From Treponema sp. (lineage in GTDB: Bacteria; Spirochaetota; Spirochaetia; Treponematales; Treponemataceae), in contig JAGCNW010000014.1 in assembly GCA_017645785.1 (NCBI GenBank), positions 186,001 to 250,000 on the forward strand: a stretch of 64,000 nt of DNA, in the 5' to 3' direction. The notes under the pieces were generated by a model that was not told where the DNA came from, ran no database searches, and saw nothing but the letters and a program-made list of their open reading frames with translations. Below are positions 38,992 through 47,467 of the stretch, one piece after another. The position numbers and the translations under genes were made by a program. Positions within the stretch are counted from its first letter, which is position 1; every line of letters starts with the position of its first letter.

Positions 38992-40067
38992 TTATTCCTC
39001 CTAAAGCAAAAGCGTTCAAGCTCTTTTATTGTTTGAGTGGCGCACCAGCTGGGTTCAAAGCAAGTTTTGTCGCGCTTTTTTCCAAGGAAAAGCCAGGAGA
39101 AAATTGGATTTGTCTGCGCCACAAAGCCGTAGCCCGGCGTTGTGTATTCCTTGATTGACTGCAAGTTCAAAAAGCGGGAGCCGGGGAAAATCTTTTGCAG
39201 CTTTGATTCCGGCAAAAAGGCGCTTGCGTCGCTTGCCACAAAAATTTTCTTTCCGGGATAGCGTTCCGCGGCGATCTTTGCCAAGGCCTTGTAGGAGCTT
39301 TCGTAAACCGGGCGAAATGTTTTTCTTCTTGGCTCGCGTTCCATTTGCTTTTTTATGCCCTCGCTTCCGCCCAAAGAAAAGGCGTCCCAAATCAATGAAA
39401 AGCGGCGGAAGAATTTTGTGTTTCCCAATTCCGGCTTGTACATGTCGGCAGCCAAAACTGTCCAGCCGCGCCTGGCCAAAAGGATAAAGTAAGGCTCGTA
39501 GGCAAGCGCTTCCGCCAGCACGTCTGGCACAAAGACCAAGACCGCGTCTTGCTGGACGCTGGGCTCGCTGTTCGAAAAAGTGTACAGGGTGAAATTTCTT
39601 CTGTCTTGGACCCGCTCCGATTTTTTTAATTCCAAAAATTCATTTCCGATTGGAGCGGAAAAAAATTCCCTGTCTACGTTCACATTGTAGCGGCGGGTTT
39701 GAAGGCGGATGGGCCTGCCGGTTATTTCTATAGAAAGAAGGATTATTGTAGCGATTAGGAGGATGACGGAAGCGATAAAGAATTTTAGGCTGTAGGAGTC
39801 GACAAACAGCCTTTGCGAAAATCGCACCAAGCTGCGGTAGTTGATGACCGCGCAAAGCAAGCTTAACGCCAAAATCGCGATGTTGGCCGACCTAAGGCCC
39901 CAAGCGAACGCCGACAAAATTATAGTCAGAACGCTAAAAGGCCCCAAAAGGCTAAGCGCGTCAATTCTTGTTCGCCTGGTCCAAAACACGCGCGCGTTCA
40001 ACACAAGCATCATGCTAAGCGCGAGAATTTCCCCAGTCCAAGGAGTCAGAATTTCCATGCATTCCAT
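38988..40067 (-). CDS. Membrane protein with C-terminal alpha/beta-hydrolase-like domain
   Basis: 359 residues; the ATG at 40067 or the one at 40058 could be the start, with no decisive ribosome binding site. Four hydrophobic segments in residues 10-115 (ILALSMMLVLNARVF, LLGPFSVLTIILSAFAWGL, NIAILALSLLCAVINY, FIASVILLIATIILLSIEIT). The rest is probably outside the cytoplasm or soluble: VLVFVPDVLAEALAYEPYFI then LLARRGWTVLAADMYKPE looks like the first strands of an alpha/beta hydrolase, and GKKIFVASDASAFLPESKLQ may be the remainder, but a GxSxG nucleophile motif is not seen. Family and function unknown. Confidence 0.65.
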   Translation of the reverse strand: MECMEILTPWTGEILALSMMLVLNARVFWTRRTRIDALSLLGPFSVLTIILSAFAWGLRSANIAILALSLLCAVINYRSLVRFSQRLFVDSYSLKFFIASVILLIATIILLSIEITGRPIRLQTRRYNVNVDREFFSAPIGNEFLELKKSERVQDRRNFTLYTFSNSEPSVQQDAVLVFVPDVLAEALAYEPYFILLARRGWTVLAADMYKPELGNTKFFRRFSLIWDAFSLGGSEGIKKQMEREPRRKTFRPVYESSYKALAKIAAERYPGKKIFVASDASAFLPESKLQKIFPGSRFLNLQSIKEYTTPGYGFVAQTNPIFSWLFLGKKRDKTCFEPSWCATQTIKELERFCFRRNK

Positions 40068-40147
40068 ATTACCACACTTTGTGTGGTTGCGCTAGTGGAA
40101 GCATTAACTGCGCGAGCATTGAATCACTATATGATAGTTCAATCCTG

Positions 40148-40153
40148 TATAAT
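40148..40153 (+). promoter_or_regulatory. -10 element of dnaE
   Basis: TATAAT at 40148-40153, preceded by TG, 45 bp before dnaE. Palindromic sequence (ACTAT / ATAGT at 40126-40138, inside TTGAA / TTCAA arms) lies where the -35 should be. Confidence 0.45.
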
Positions 40154-40197
40154 TGGCGCTAGAAAAACCGCACAAAGTATGATAAAATGGAGGATAT

Positions 40198-43100
40198 ATG
40201 GCAGATTACCACAAATTTGACCCCGCGCCCGAAGGAACGCCCGTGGCGGGCTTCGTTCACTTGCATGTTCACTCAGACTATTCGCTTTTGGACTCTTGCG
40301 CCACCTTGGACAAGCTTGTCGCCAAGGCCAAGCGACTCAACATGCCCGCCCTCGCTCTTACCGACCACGGCAACATGTTCGGCGCCCTTAACTTTGAAAA
40401 GCTCTGCCACGTCAACGGAATCAATCCGATTGTCGGCGAAGAATTTTACGTGGCCTACGGAAGCCATACGGAAAAGAACGACGTTCCCTTTGCAAAGGCA
40501 AGCGGAAACAAGGCCCACTACTTTCACTTGATTCTTTTGTGCGAAAACCAGTTGGGCTACGAAAACATGTCTTGGCTTTCAAGCCGCGCCTATTGCGACG
40601 AAAACGCCTTGTATTACGGAAAGCCTCGCATCGACTTTGAAATGCTAAAGGAACGGCACGAAGGCCTCATTTGTCTCAGCGCCTGCATTCAGGGCGAGAT
40701 TCCCCAATACCTTCTTGCGGGGCGAACGGAAGAAGCCTACAAAATCGCGCGCGAGTACAAGGAGCTTTTTGGCCCCGACCATTTTTACATCGAATTGCAA
40801 GACCACGGAATCCCAGAACAAAAAATCGTCGCCGAGCGCTTGATAAAAATGGCGCGCGACTTGGACATTCCGATGGTCGTCACAAACGACATTCACTATG
40901 TAGAAAAGGAAGACGCCGAAGCCCAAGACGCGCTCCGCTGCATCGGCTTTAAGAACGTTATGACCGAGCCCCACCAAAAGATGGGCGGCGACTTGGACTT
41001 GGACAACTGGTACTTTAAGACCGAACAAGAAATGCGGCAGCTCTTTCCCGATTTGCCGGAAGCGTATGCCAACACGATTAAGATCGCCAACATGTGCAAT
41101 CTTACGATCAAGCAATACTCAACTCCCGATCTAAAGGGCTGCCTTCCGCGCTTTGAGCTTCCGCAAGAATTCCGCACGCACGGAGACGACTACCAGAGCG
41201 ACCAAAACGACTACGTAAAATATTTGGTAGAGGAAGGCCTCAAAAAGCGCTACAAGGAAATCACGCCCGAAATCCGCGAGCGCGCCGACTACGAGATGAA
41301 CACGATTTTTGGCATGGGCTTTTCGGGCTACTTCCTGATTGTTTGGGAATTCATCCACTGGGCAAAGTCTTTGACGGACACCGTTCACAATTGCCCTAAG
41401 CATTACATTCCGATTGGTCCCGGCCGCGGTTCCGGAGCGGGAAGCCTTGTCGCTTACTGCATGGAAATCACCGACTTGGATCCCTTCCGCTACGGATTGA
41501 TCTTCGAACGCTTCCTAAACCCAGAGCGCGTTTCAATGCCTGACTTTGACGTTGACATGGACTTCGACTTTAGGCAAGAAATCATCCAGCACACCCGCGA
41601 CCTTTACGGCGACGAGTGCGTCGGCCACATCGTAACCTTTGGAACTTTAAAGCCCAAAAACTGCATCGCCGATGTCGGCCGCATTTTGAACATTCCGCTA
41701 AGCGAAGTGAACATGCTCAAAAAATGCATTCCCGACGACGACCTAAAAATAAAGCTCAAGGACGCGCTCTCGGAGCCTACAGAAAAGCACCCCAAGGGTG
41801 GCGGCCTGCTTCCTTACAAGGACGACCCCCGCTACACAAAACTTTTTGAGCTCGCGCTAAAGCTTGAAGGCGTAAAGCGCAACACAGGCCTTCACGCTTC
41901 GGGAATGGTAATCGGCCTCACGCCGCTTCCCGATTGGGCGCCTGTATTCAAGGATCCCAAGACTGGCGAAGTCGGCGTTCAATACACGATGGACATCATC
42001 GAGCCTTGCGGCCTCGTAAAGTTTGACTACCTTGGACTAAAGACGCTGTCGCTTATTCGTTACACAGAAGACATTGTGAACAAGCACAAAAAGCCCGGCG
42101 AGCCTGAGTTTAAAACAGAAGACGTTTCCGAGTCCGACGCCGAAACTTTTAAAATGCTTTCCAACGGCGACAGCGTGGCGATTTTCCAGTTTGAGTCTGC
42201 GGGAATGCAAAAAATTCTAAAGCAGTTCCAGCCCGAAAAGCTTGAGGACCTTGTAGCCCTCAACGCGCTTTACCGCCCGGGTCCTATGGACTGCATTCCC
42301 CAATACATCGAAGGAAAGTGGAAGCCGGAGACCATTCACTATCCCGATCCCGCTCTTGAAGATTTGCTAAAAGAAACTTACGGCGTAATGGTTTACCAAG
42401 AGCAAGTTATGAAAGTCGCCCAAATCATCGCGGGCTTTAGCCTTGGCGGAGCGGACATGCTGCGCCGCGCGATGGGAAAGAAAAAGATGGACGTCTTGAT
42501 GGGAAAGAAAAAAGAGTTCGAAGAAGGCGCGTTGAAAAACGGCTACACAAAAGAGCACGCCGACGAAATCTTTGACATCATGATTCCGTTCGCGGGCTAC
42601 GGCTTCAACAAGTCGCACGCGGCGGCCTATTCCGTTTTGGCCTATCGAACCGCTTGGCTCAAGTGCCACAAGCCCGCAGAGTTTATGGCGGCCAACCTTA
42701 CAAACGAAATCGCTTCAACCGACACGCTTCCGATTTACATCCAAGAGGCGCGCCGCATGGGAATTCCCGTCGATCCGCCGGACGTAAACCGTTCCGACAT
42801 TGTCTTTGACGTTGTTGACGGCCACATCGTTTTTGGCCTGAAAGGAATCAAGGGCGTCGGCGAAAGCGCGGCCCAATGCGTCGTTGACGAGCGAAACCAA
42901 AACGGCCCTTACAAAGATTTTTTGGATTTCTTGCAGCGCGTGGATTTAAAGACGGTCAATAAGCGCGCGCTTGAAGCCCTGATAAAGACAGGCGCCTTTG
43001 ACAACCTTGGCCAAAACAGGCCGACCCTAATGCAAAATATGGAAAGCGCCGTATCTTATGTCGAACAAATGAGGCGCAGCAAAGAGGAAGGACAAAACTC

Positions 43101-43857
43101 CTTGTTCGAGGCGGTTGGCGAAAAAGAATTCAGCGACTTTGTTTTTGAGGAAGTGGAAGACCTTCCCAAAATGGAAAAACTCAACCAAGAAAAAGAATTC
43201 ATAGGAATTTTTGTTTCGGGCCATCCCCTTGACGATTACAGAAAGGCGATTGAAACTTGCGCCACTCTTACAAGCGCCAATTTGGAGCGCGAAGCCGTCT
43301 ACGCAAAGACTTTGGAGGAAAGCGTTCCGCAAGAGGAACGTTGGAAGCGCCGCAATGTTGGAAAGCCTTACGTCGCGATTGGAATGCTTGGCGAGCTTAG
43401 GCAAATCAGAACTAAATCCGGCAAGGACATGGCGTTTGCCAAACTGCAGGATTTGACCGGCTTTATCGACCTTACGTTTTTTTCAAAGCAGTGGGAAGTT
43501 TTGCGAACCCAAATCGCGGACGGAAAGGTCGTGGCGTTAAAGGGAACGCTCGACGCCAGCCGCGAAACTCCTTCGTTGTTGGTTGACGAGCTTTTGGACA
43601 TCGCCAACTTGCAGGCGCGTTCGATACAGCAAGTGCACATCCAGCTTGACGAACAGTTCCACGACGAAAAAAGAATTCAAGAGCTGCGCGACTTCTTGCT
43701 TTCAAAGCAAGGTTCGTGCTCTGTCTTCTTTCACTTGAACACTAGCAACGGCCCCTACATCGTAAAAGGAAACAGCCAAGCCAAGGTTCCTTGCGACAAG
43801 GAATTTTTAAGCGAGCTTGAGATGATTGGCGGCGTAAAAGAAGTTTGGACTTATTGA
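40198..43857 (+). CDS. dnaE: DNA polymerase III, alpha subunit
   Basis: 1219 residues, the replicative polymerase. The N-terminal PHP domain shows FVHLHVHSDYSLLDSCATLD and ALTDHGNMFGALNF; the catalytic aspartates are in PDFDVDMDFDFRQEIIQHTR (about residues 447-456); GPGRGSGAGSLVAYCMEITD, LHASGMVIGL, ALYRPGPMDCIPQYI and FAGYGFNKSHAAAYSVLAYR are typical. The HhH part (LKGIKGVGESAAQ) and an OB fold (AIGMLGELRQIRTKSGKDMA) follow. It is DnaE-1 type, without exonuclease domain. GGAGG site. Confidence 0.97.
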   Translation: MADYHKFDPAPEGTPVAGFVHLHVHSDYSLLDSCATLDKLVAKAKRLNMPALALTDHGNMFGALNFEKLCHVNGINPIVGEEFYVAYGSHTEKNDVPFAKASGNKAHYFHLILLCENQLGYENMSWLSSRAYCDENALYYGKPRIDFEMLKERHEGLICLSACIQGEIPQYLLAGRTEEAYKIAREYKELFGPDHFYIELQDHGIPEQKIVAERLIKMARDLDIPMVVTNDIHYVEKEDAEAQDALRCIGFKNVMTEPHQKMGGDLDLDNWYFKTEQEMRQLFPDLPEAYANTIKIANMCNLTIKQYSTPDLKGCLPRFELPQEFRTHGDDYQSDQNDYVKYLVEEGLKKRYKEITPEIRERADYEMNTIFGMGFSGYFLIVWEFIHWAKSLTDTVHNCPKHYIPIGPGRGSGAGSLVAYCMEITDLDPFRYGLIFERFLNPERVSMPDFDVDMDFDFRQEIIQHTRDLYGDECVGHIVTFGTLKPKNCIADVGRILNIPLSEVNMLKKCIPDDDLKIKLKDALSEPTEKHPKGGGLLPYKDDPRYTKLFELALKLEGVKRNTGLHASGMVIGLTPLPDWAPVFKDPKTGEVGVQYTMDIIEPCGLVKFDYLGLKTLSLIRYTEDIVNKHKKPGEPEFKTEDVSESDAETFKMLSNGDSVAIFQFESAGMQKILKQFQPEKLEDLVALNALYRPGPMDCIPQYIEGKWKPETIHYPDPALEDLLKETYGVMVYQEQVMKVAQIIAGFSLGGADMLRRAMGKKKMDVLMGKKKEFEEGALKNGYTKEHADEIFDIMIPFAGYGFNKSHAAAYSVLAYRTAWLKCHKPAEFMAANLTNEIASTDTLPIYIQEARRMGIPVDPPDVNRSDIVFDVVDGHIVFGLKGIKGVGESAAQCVVDERNQNGPYKDFLDFLQRVDLKTVNKRALEALIKTGAFDNLGQNRPTLMQNMESAVSYVEQMRRSKEEGQNSLFEAVGEKEFSDFVFEEVEDLPKMEKLNQEKEFIGIFVSGHPLDDYRKAIETCATLTSANLEREAVYAKTLEESVPQEERWKRRNVGKPYVAIGMLGELRQIRTKSGKDMAFAKLQDLTGFIDLTFFSKQWEVLRTQIADGKVVALKGTLDASRETPSLLVDELLDIANLQARSIQQVHIQLDEQFHDEKRIQELRDFLLSKQGSCSVFFHLNTSNGPYIVKGNSQAKVPCDKEFLSELEMIGGVKEVWTY

Positions 43858-43864
43858 GGTTTGT

Positions 43865-44449
43865 ATGATTTATCTTTTTAGGACGTTGGCGGGAGCCATT
43901 TCGATTTACTCTTTGTTGTGCGTCGTAAGAATCATTTTGACTTGGATTCCTGGCGGAAGCTACACGGGTTTTGGCCGTTTTCTTTCCGCCATTTGCGACC
44001 CCTTTTTGAACGCATTTAAATTTGGCTGGCTCAGGTTTGGAGCGATAGACTTTTCTCCGATTTTCGCTTTGGCGGTTTTGACGGCGTTGACAATTCTTTT
44101 CCAAAATTTGGGGGACGGAGCCAGGCTCACCTTGGCCGCCATCTTGGCGATGGCGGTGACAATCGTTTGGTCAATCATAGGTTCCATTTTGACCTTCTTT
44201 ATTATCATTCTTGCGATTCGTCTCGTCGTCTTTTTGACGGGCGCCGACCGCTCCTCTTCCTTGTGGTCGCAAATTGACGCAAGCCTCAATCCCATGGTTT
44301 ATTCCATCACAAGATTTTTTTCGGGCAGCAGGCCCATCGCTTACAAGAACGCCTTGATTTTGGCGATCGTTCTCGCGCTTGTCCTTCGCATTGGCGGAAA
44401 CTTTGCGGTTCATGGCTTGGTCGCGATTTGCTCGATGATTCCTTTTTAG
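43865..44449 (+). CDS. YggT-family membrane protein
   Basis: 194 residues with two YggT-type units. The first shows YSLLCVVRIILTWIPGGSYT then FLSAICDPFLNAFKF and IDFSPIFALAVL, the family signature (loop with P-x-L and SP before the second helix); the second begins near residue 105 with LTFFIIILAIRLVVFL. About five to six hydrophobic helices. YggT proteins are linked to osmotic or membrane homeostasis in other bacteria, without a defined biochemical role. It lies 7 bp after dnaE (GAGG site) and 14 bp before recG. Confidence 0.8.
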   Translation: MIYLFRTLAGAISIYSLLCVVRIILTWIPGGSYTGFGRFLSAICDPFLNAFKFGWLRFGAIDFSPIFALAVLTALTILFQNLGDGARLTLAAILAMAVTIVWSIIGSILTFFIIILAIRLVVFLTGADRSSSLWSQIDASLNPMVYSITRFFSGSRPIAYKNALILAIVLALVLRIGGNFAVHGLVAICSMIPF

Positions 44450-44463
44450 GCTGAACGGTTCAA

Positions 44464-46713
44464 ATGCGGCTTTCGAAAATCCAAACGCCAATTTCCTCTT
44501 TGCCTGGAGTTGGGCCGGCGATGCAAAAGCAGTTTGCCAATTTGAACGTTTGGACAATTTGCGACTTGCTTTCTTACTATCCGCGCTCATACAAAGACAG
44601 GACAAAAAGAATTTCCTTGAGCCAATTCGAGACGGTGAGGGAAGTCCACACTATCGCAAGCGTAACCGGCCACGAATGGTTTGGCTACGGCCGCATGAAG
44701 ACTCTTAAAATTTTAATCAAGGATTCCACCGCGCGCGCGGAGTTGATTTGCTTTAACAGACCCTTTATGGAAAAATCCTTTCCGGTCGGAGCGGTGATCG
44801 CAGTAACCGGAAGTTTTTTCGTTAAATACAACGCCTTGCAGTCATCTGCTTTTGAAGCGGAACTGATTTCCCAAAGCGGCGCGCTCGAAAATTTTGAGGA
44901 CGCGGCGATACCCGGAAGCGGAATTCTTCCGGTTTACAAATTGACAAGCGGCCTTACGCAAAAGAAAATCTCAAAGGTTGTCGCCGCGGCCCTTTCGCAA
45001 TGCGGTTCCGCCATCGACAACGATTTGCCTAGCGACATAATCGCGCGCCGCGGTCTTATGCAAAAGCGAGACGCCATTCGAACGATTCACCAACCAAAAG
45101 ATTTTGGCCAGCTGGAATCCGCGCGGCGTACTTTGATTTACCAAGAATTGTTCGATATGCAAAAGGCCGTTTTGCAAAGGGCGGTGGAACACAAGGGTTC
45201 GCTTCCCGCGGCTCAAATCTCTGAGGCCGCAATTGATTCAAAGCCTGTAACTGCCGCCGCCCCCAAAAAAGATTTTTCGCCCAGGCAAGTCGCGCTCTTG
45301 GAACGCCTTCCCTTCGCGCTTACAAAAGACCAAATGGCCGCGATAAGTCAAATCAACGCTGACATCGACCGCGGATACGACGAACGCGCTAAGCTTTTGA
45401 AAGCCCAAAATTGCGGCGCTACAATTTCTGGAGCGCCGCAAAAGGAACGAGTCAAGGCCTTGAGCGAAGCGTGCCTTGACCGTTCCTATTCGGGCGCGGT
45501 TCAGACTCCTTGGACAATGCAACGGCTTTTGCAGGGAGACGTCGGCTCCGGAAAAACTTTGGTGGCGCTCTTTGCATGCCTTAGAGTCGTTGATTGGGGC
45601 GGCCAGTGCGCGATTATGGCGCCGACAGAAATTTTGGCCAAGCAGCATGCCGAGACCGGCGCGCGTTTGCTTGAAGCGGTTGGAGTCCGCGTGGCGTATT
45701 TGAGCGGAAGCCTAACCGCAGCCCAACGTTCTCCGCTTTTAAAGGCGCTGAAAAACGGCGACGTGAACATTTTAATCGGAACCCACGCCTTGTTCAGCAA
45801 GGCTACTGTTTACAAAGATTTGCAGCTTGTTGTCATCGACGAGCAGCACCGCTTTGGCGTAATGCAGCGGCAGGCGGTTGTGGAAAAGGGCCGCTCCCTC
45901 GCCGGCGCCGACAACAAAAACTTTTTTGTTTCGCCGCACCTTTTGATGATGAGCGCCACGCCGATTCCGCAAAGCCTTGCGCTTACCGTTTACGGTGACC
46001 TTGACGTCAGCGTGATAAAAAGCCTTCCCGCCGGCAGAAAGCCGATTACGACTTACCTTGTCGCGCAAGGCCACGAATCCAACGCTTACGGCGCCGTCGC
46101 CAAAGAATTGCAAAAAGGCCGCCAAGCCTATTTTGTATATCCAGCAATTGAAGAAGGAGAAGAGAACGGCATCAAGTCCGCGACCGACGCCTTCGAAAAC
46201 CTTTCTAAAAATGTTTTCCCTAACTGCAAGTGCGCGCTCCTTCATTCAAAAGTCCCGGAAGACGAGCAGACAAAAATATTGAACGACTTTAGGGATGGAA
46301 AAATTCAAATACTCGCGGCGACGACTGTCGTTGAAGTCGGCGTCGACGTTCCCAACGCGACATGCATGGTCATCGAGCAAGCCGACCGCTTTGGACTTGC
46401 GCAACTGCACCAATTGCGCGGACGTGTCGGCCGCGGCAGCGAGCAAAGCTATTGCTTTTTGATTTATTCCAAGAACATAAGCCAAAACGGAATCGAGCGA
46501 ATGAAAATTTTGCGCCAGAGTACGGACGGCTTTTACATTGCCGAAGAAGACTTAAAGCTACGCGGCCCCGGCCAAATCAACGGAACCGCCCAATCAGGCG
46601 CCTTGGAGCTTGGCCTTGCCGACCTAAGCCGCGACCGCGATTTATTGATGCTGGCAAGATTAGATGCTAGAAATGAGATTCAAAAAAGATTGCCCGATCA
46701 AGTCGGGCAATGA
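44464..46713 (+). CDS. recG: ATP-dependent DNA helicase RecG
   Basis: 749 residues, a fork-remodelling helicase. Wedge domain with SSLPGVGPAMQKQFANLNVW and LLSYYPRSYKDRTKRISL; helicase motifs: PFALTKDQMAAISQINADID, Walker A LLQGDVGSGKTLVALFACLR (about residue 357), MAPTEILAKQHAET, VVIDEQHRFGVMQR, MSATPIPQSLALTVYGDLDV, TVVEVGVDVPNATCMVIEQA, QLHQLRGRVGRGSEQSYC and the TRG-like end. An insertion of about forty residues (310-352, with KAQNCGATISGAPQKERV) lies before Walker A. The last residues RLPDQVGQ and the stop are encoded by a palindromic element, so the native C-terminus has been replaced. Confidence 0.94.
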   Translation: MRLSKIQTPISSLPGVGPAMQKQFANLNVWTICDLLSYYPRSYKDRTKRISLSQFETVREVHTIASVTGHEWFGYGRMKTLKILIKDSTARAELICFNRPFMEKSFPVGAVIAVTGSFFVKYNALQSSAFEAELISQSGALENFEDAAIPGSGILPVYKLTSGLTQKKISKVVAAALSQCGSAIDNDLPSDIIARRGLMQKRDAIRTIHQPKDFGQLESARRTLIYQELFDMQKAVLQRAVEHKGSLPAAQISEAAIDSKPVTAAAPKKDFSPRQVALLERLPFALTKDQMAAISQINADIDRGYDERAKLLKAQNCGATISGAPQKERVKALSEACLDRSYSGAVQTPWTMQRLLQGDVGSGKTLVALFACLRVVDWGGQCAIMAPTEILAKQHAETGARLLEAVGVRVAYLSGSLTAAQRSPLLKALKNGDVNILIGTHALFSKATVYKDLQLVVIDEQHRFGVMQRQAVVEKGRSLAGADNKNFFVSPHLLMMSATPIPQSLALTVYGDLDVSVIKSLPAGRKPITTYLVAQGHESNAYGAVAKELQKGRQAYFVYPAIEEGEENGIKSATDAFENLSKNVFPNCKCALLHSKVPEDEQTKILNDFRDGKIQILAATTVVEVGVDVPNATCMVIEQADRFGLAQLHQLRGRVGRGSEQSYCFLIYSKNISQNGIERMKILRQSTDGFYIAEEDLKLRGPGQINGTAQSGALELGLADLSRDRDLLMLARLDARNEIQKRLPDQVGQ

Positions 46714-46838
46714 CAGGAATGCCGGCGCGCAGTTACGGTCTTTCTATATGTCATGTTCGGGCTTGATTGCCAGCGCTCGTAAGAGCGCAGTAGAATCATT
46801 TCCTATAGCAACATTAGCGGAGCGACATACCCGGACAT
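46689..46838. repeat. Composite palindromic repeat region after recG
   Basis: Palindrome ATTGCCCGA (46689-46697) / TCGGGCAAT (46703-46711) overlaps the recG stop. A second pair of arms, ATGTTCGGG (46753-46761) and CCCGGACAT (46830-46838, one wobble), encloses a hairpin GCGCTC / GAGCGC (46773-46788). Such GGGCAATGAC and TTCGGGCTTGA sequences resemble dispersed repeats of bacterial genomes (recalled, not searched). ATACCCGGA occurs twice near the right end. No open frame of note. Confidence 0.5.
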
Positions 46839-46842
46839 CTTT

Positions 46843-47439
46843 TCACTTTATATACCCGGAATCTTCCAAGTACTTGCGCCTCGTCATCACAAGGCTGATA
46901 AGCTCTTGGTACATGTTGTAGTCAACTTCAAGCGCGATGGGGAAAATAAAAAATTCAGTCTCGTCGCAATAGCGTTCGATGAACTTGGGGTCGGTGACGT
47001 AGCCAAGGCTTATCATGTTTGAGATGCGGTCGGCGGTCTTCAATAGCTTGGCCTTTTGGCTTCCCTCGTTTATGATGCGGCGCAAAAAGGCCGGCTTGTC
47101 CTCTTCCTTGCGGCGGGTGACTTCAAGCACAAGGCGGTAAACGTCTTCGCCTTCTTCGTCAACGTTGATTATGCTGTTTGTGTCAAAGCCAGGAATGTCT
47201 TCCACAACGTCGTGGATGCAAGAAGCCTTTAGGAGCACGCTGTCGATGTAGCCGTAGTCGATGAGAATTGTCATCGTGTCCAGCTGGTGGCGGAACATGT
47301 TTCCGCCCGCGCGCCGCTCCTTTCCGATAAGGGCGGTGGCAAGCTGCATGTAAGGGGCAAGATAAATGTCGCGCAAGGTGAGCATGGCCTTTTGTTCCAT
47401 CGCGCCGCTTCTGTTCACTTGCATTTCGTATTTTGACAT
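46843..47439 (-). CDS. HD-domain protein, small alarmone hydrolase-like
   Basis: 198 residues, a single HD phosphohydrolase domain like the hydrolase half of RelA/SpoT: AGGNMFRHQLDTMTILIDYG with the first His, SVLLKASCIHDVVEDIPGFD with the HD-x-x-ED pair, and LLKTADRISNMISLGYVTDP with the final Asp. No synthetase, TGS or ACT domain is attached, so it would be a stand-alone hydrolase of (p)ppGpp or a related nucleotide (inferred). Located 28 bp after valS on the same strand, so probably cotranscribed; AGGAG site. The stop lies next to the repeat region after recG. Confidence 0.75.
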   Translation of the reverse strand: MSKYEMQVNRSGAMEQKAMLTLRDIYLAPYMQLATALIGKERRAGGNMFRHQLDTMTILIDYGYIDSVLLKASCIHDVVEDIPGFDTNSIINVDEEGEDVYRLVLEVTRRKEEDKPAFLRRIINEGSQKAKLLKTADRISNMISLGYVTDPKFIERYCDETEFFIFPIALEVDYNMYQELISLVMTRRKYLEDSGYIK

Positions 47440-47467
47440 TCGCTTGCTCCTATTATCCTTTCTCAGC

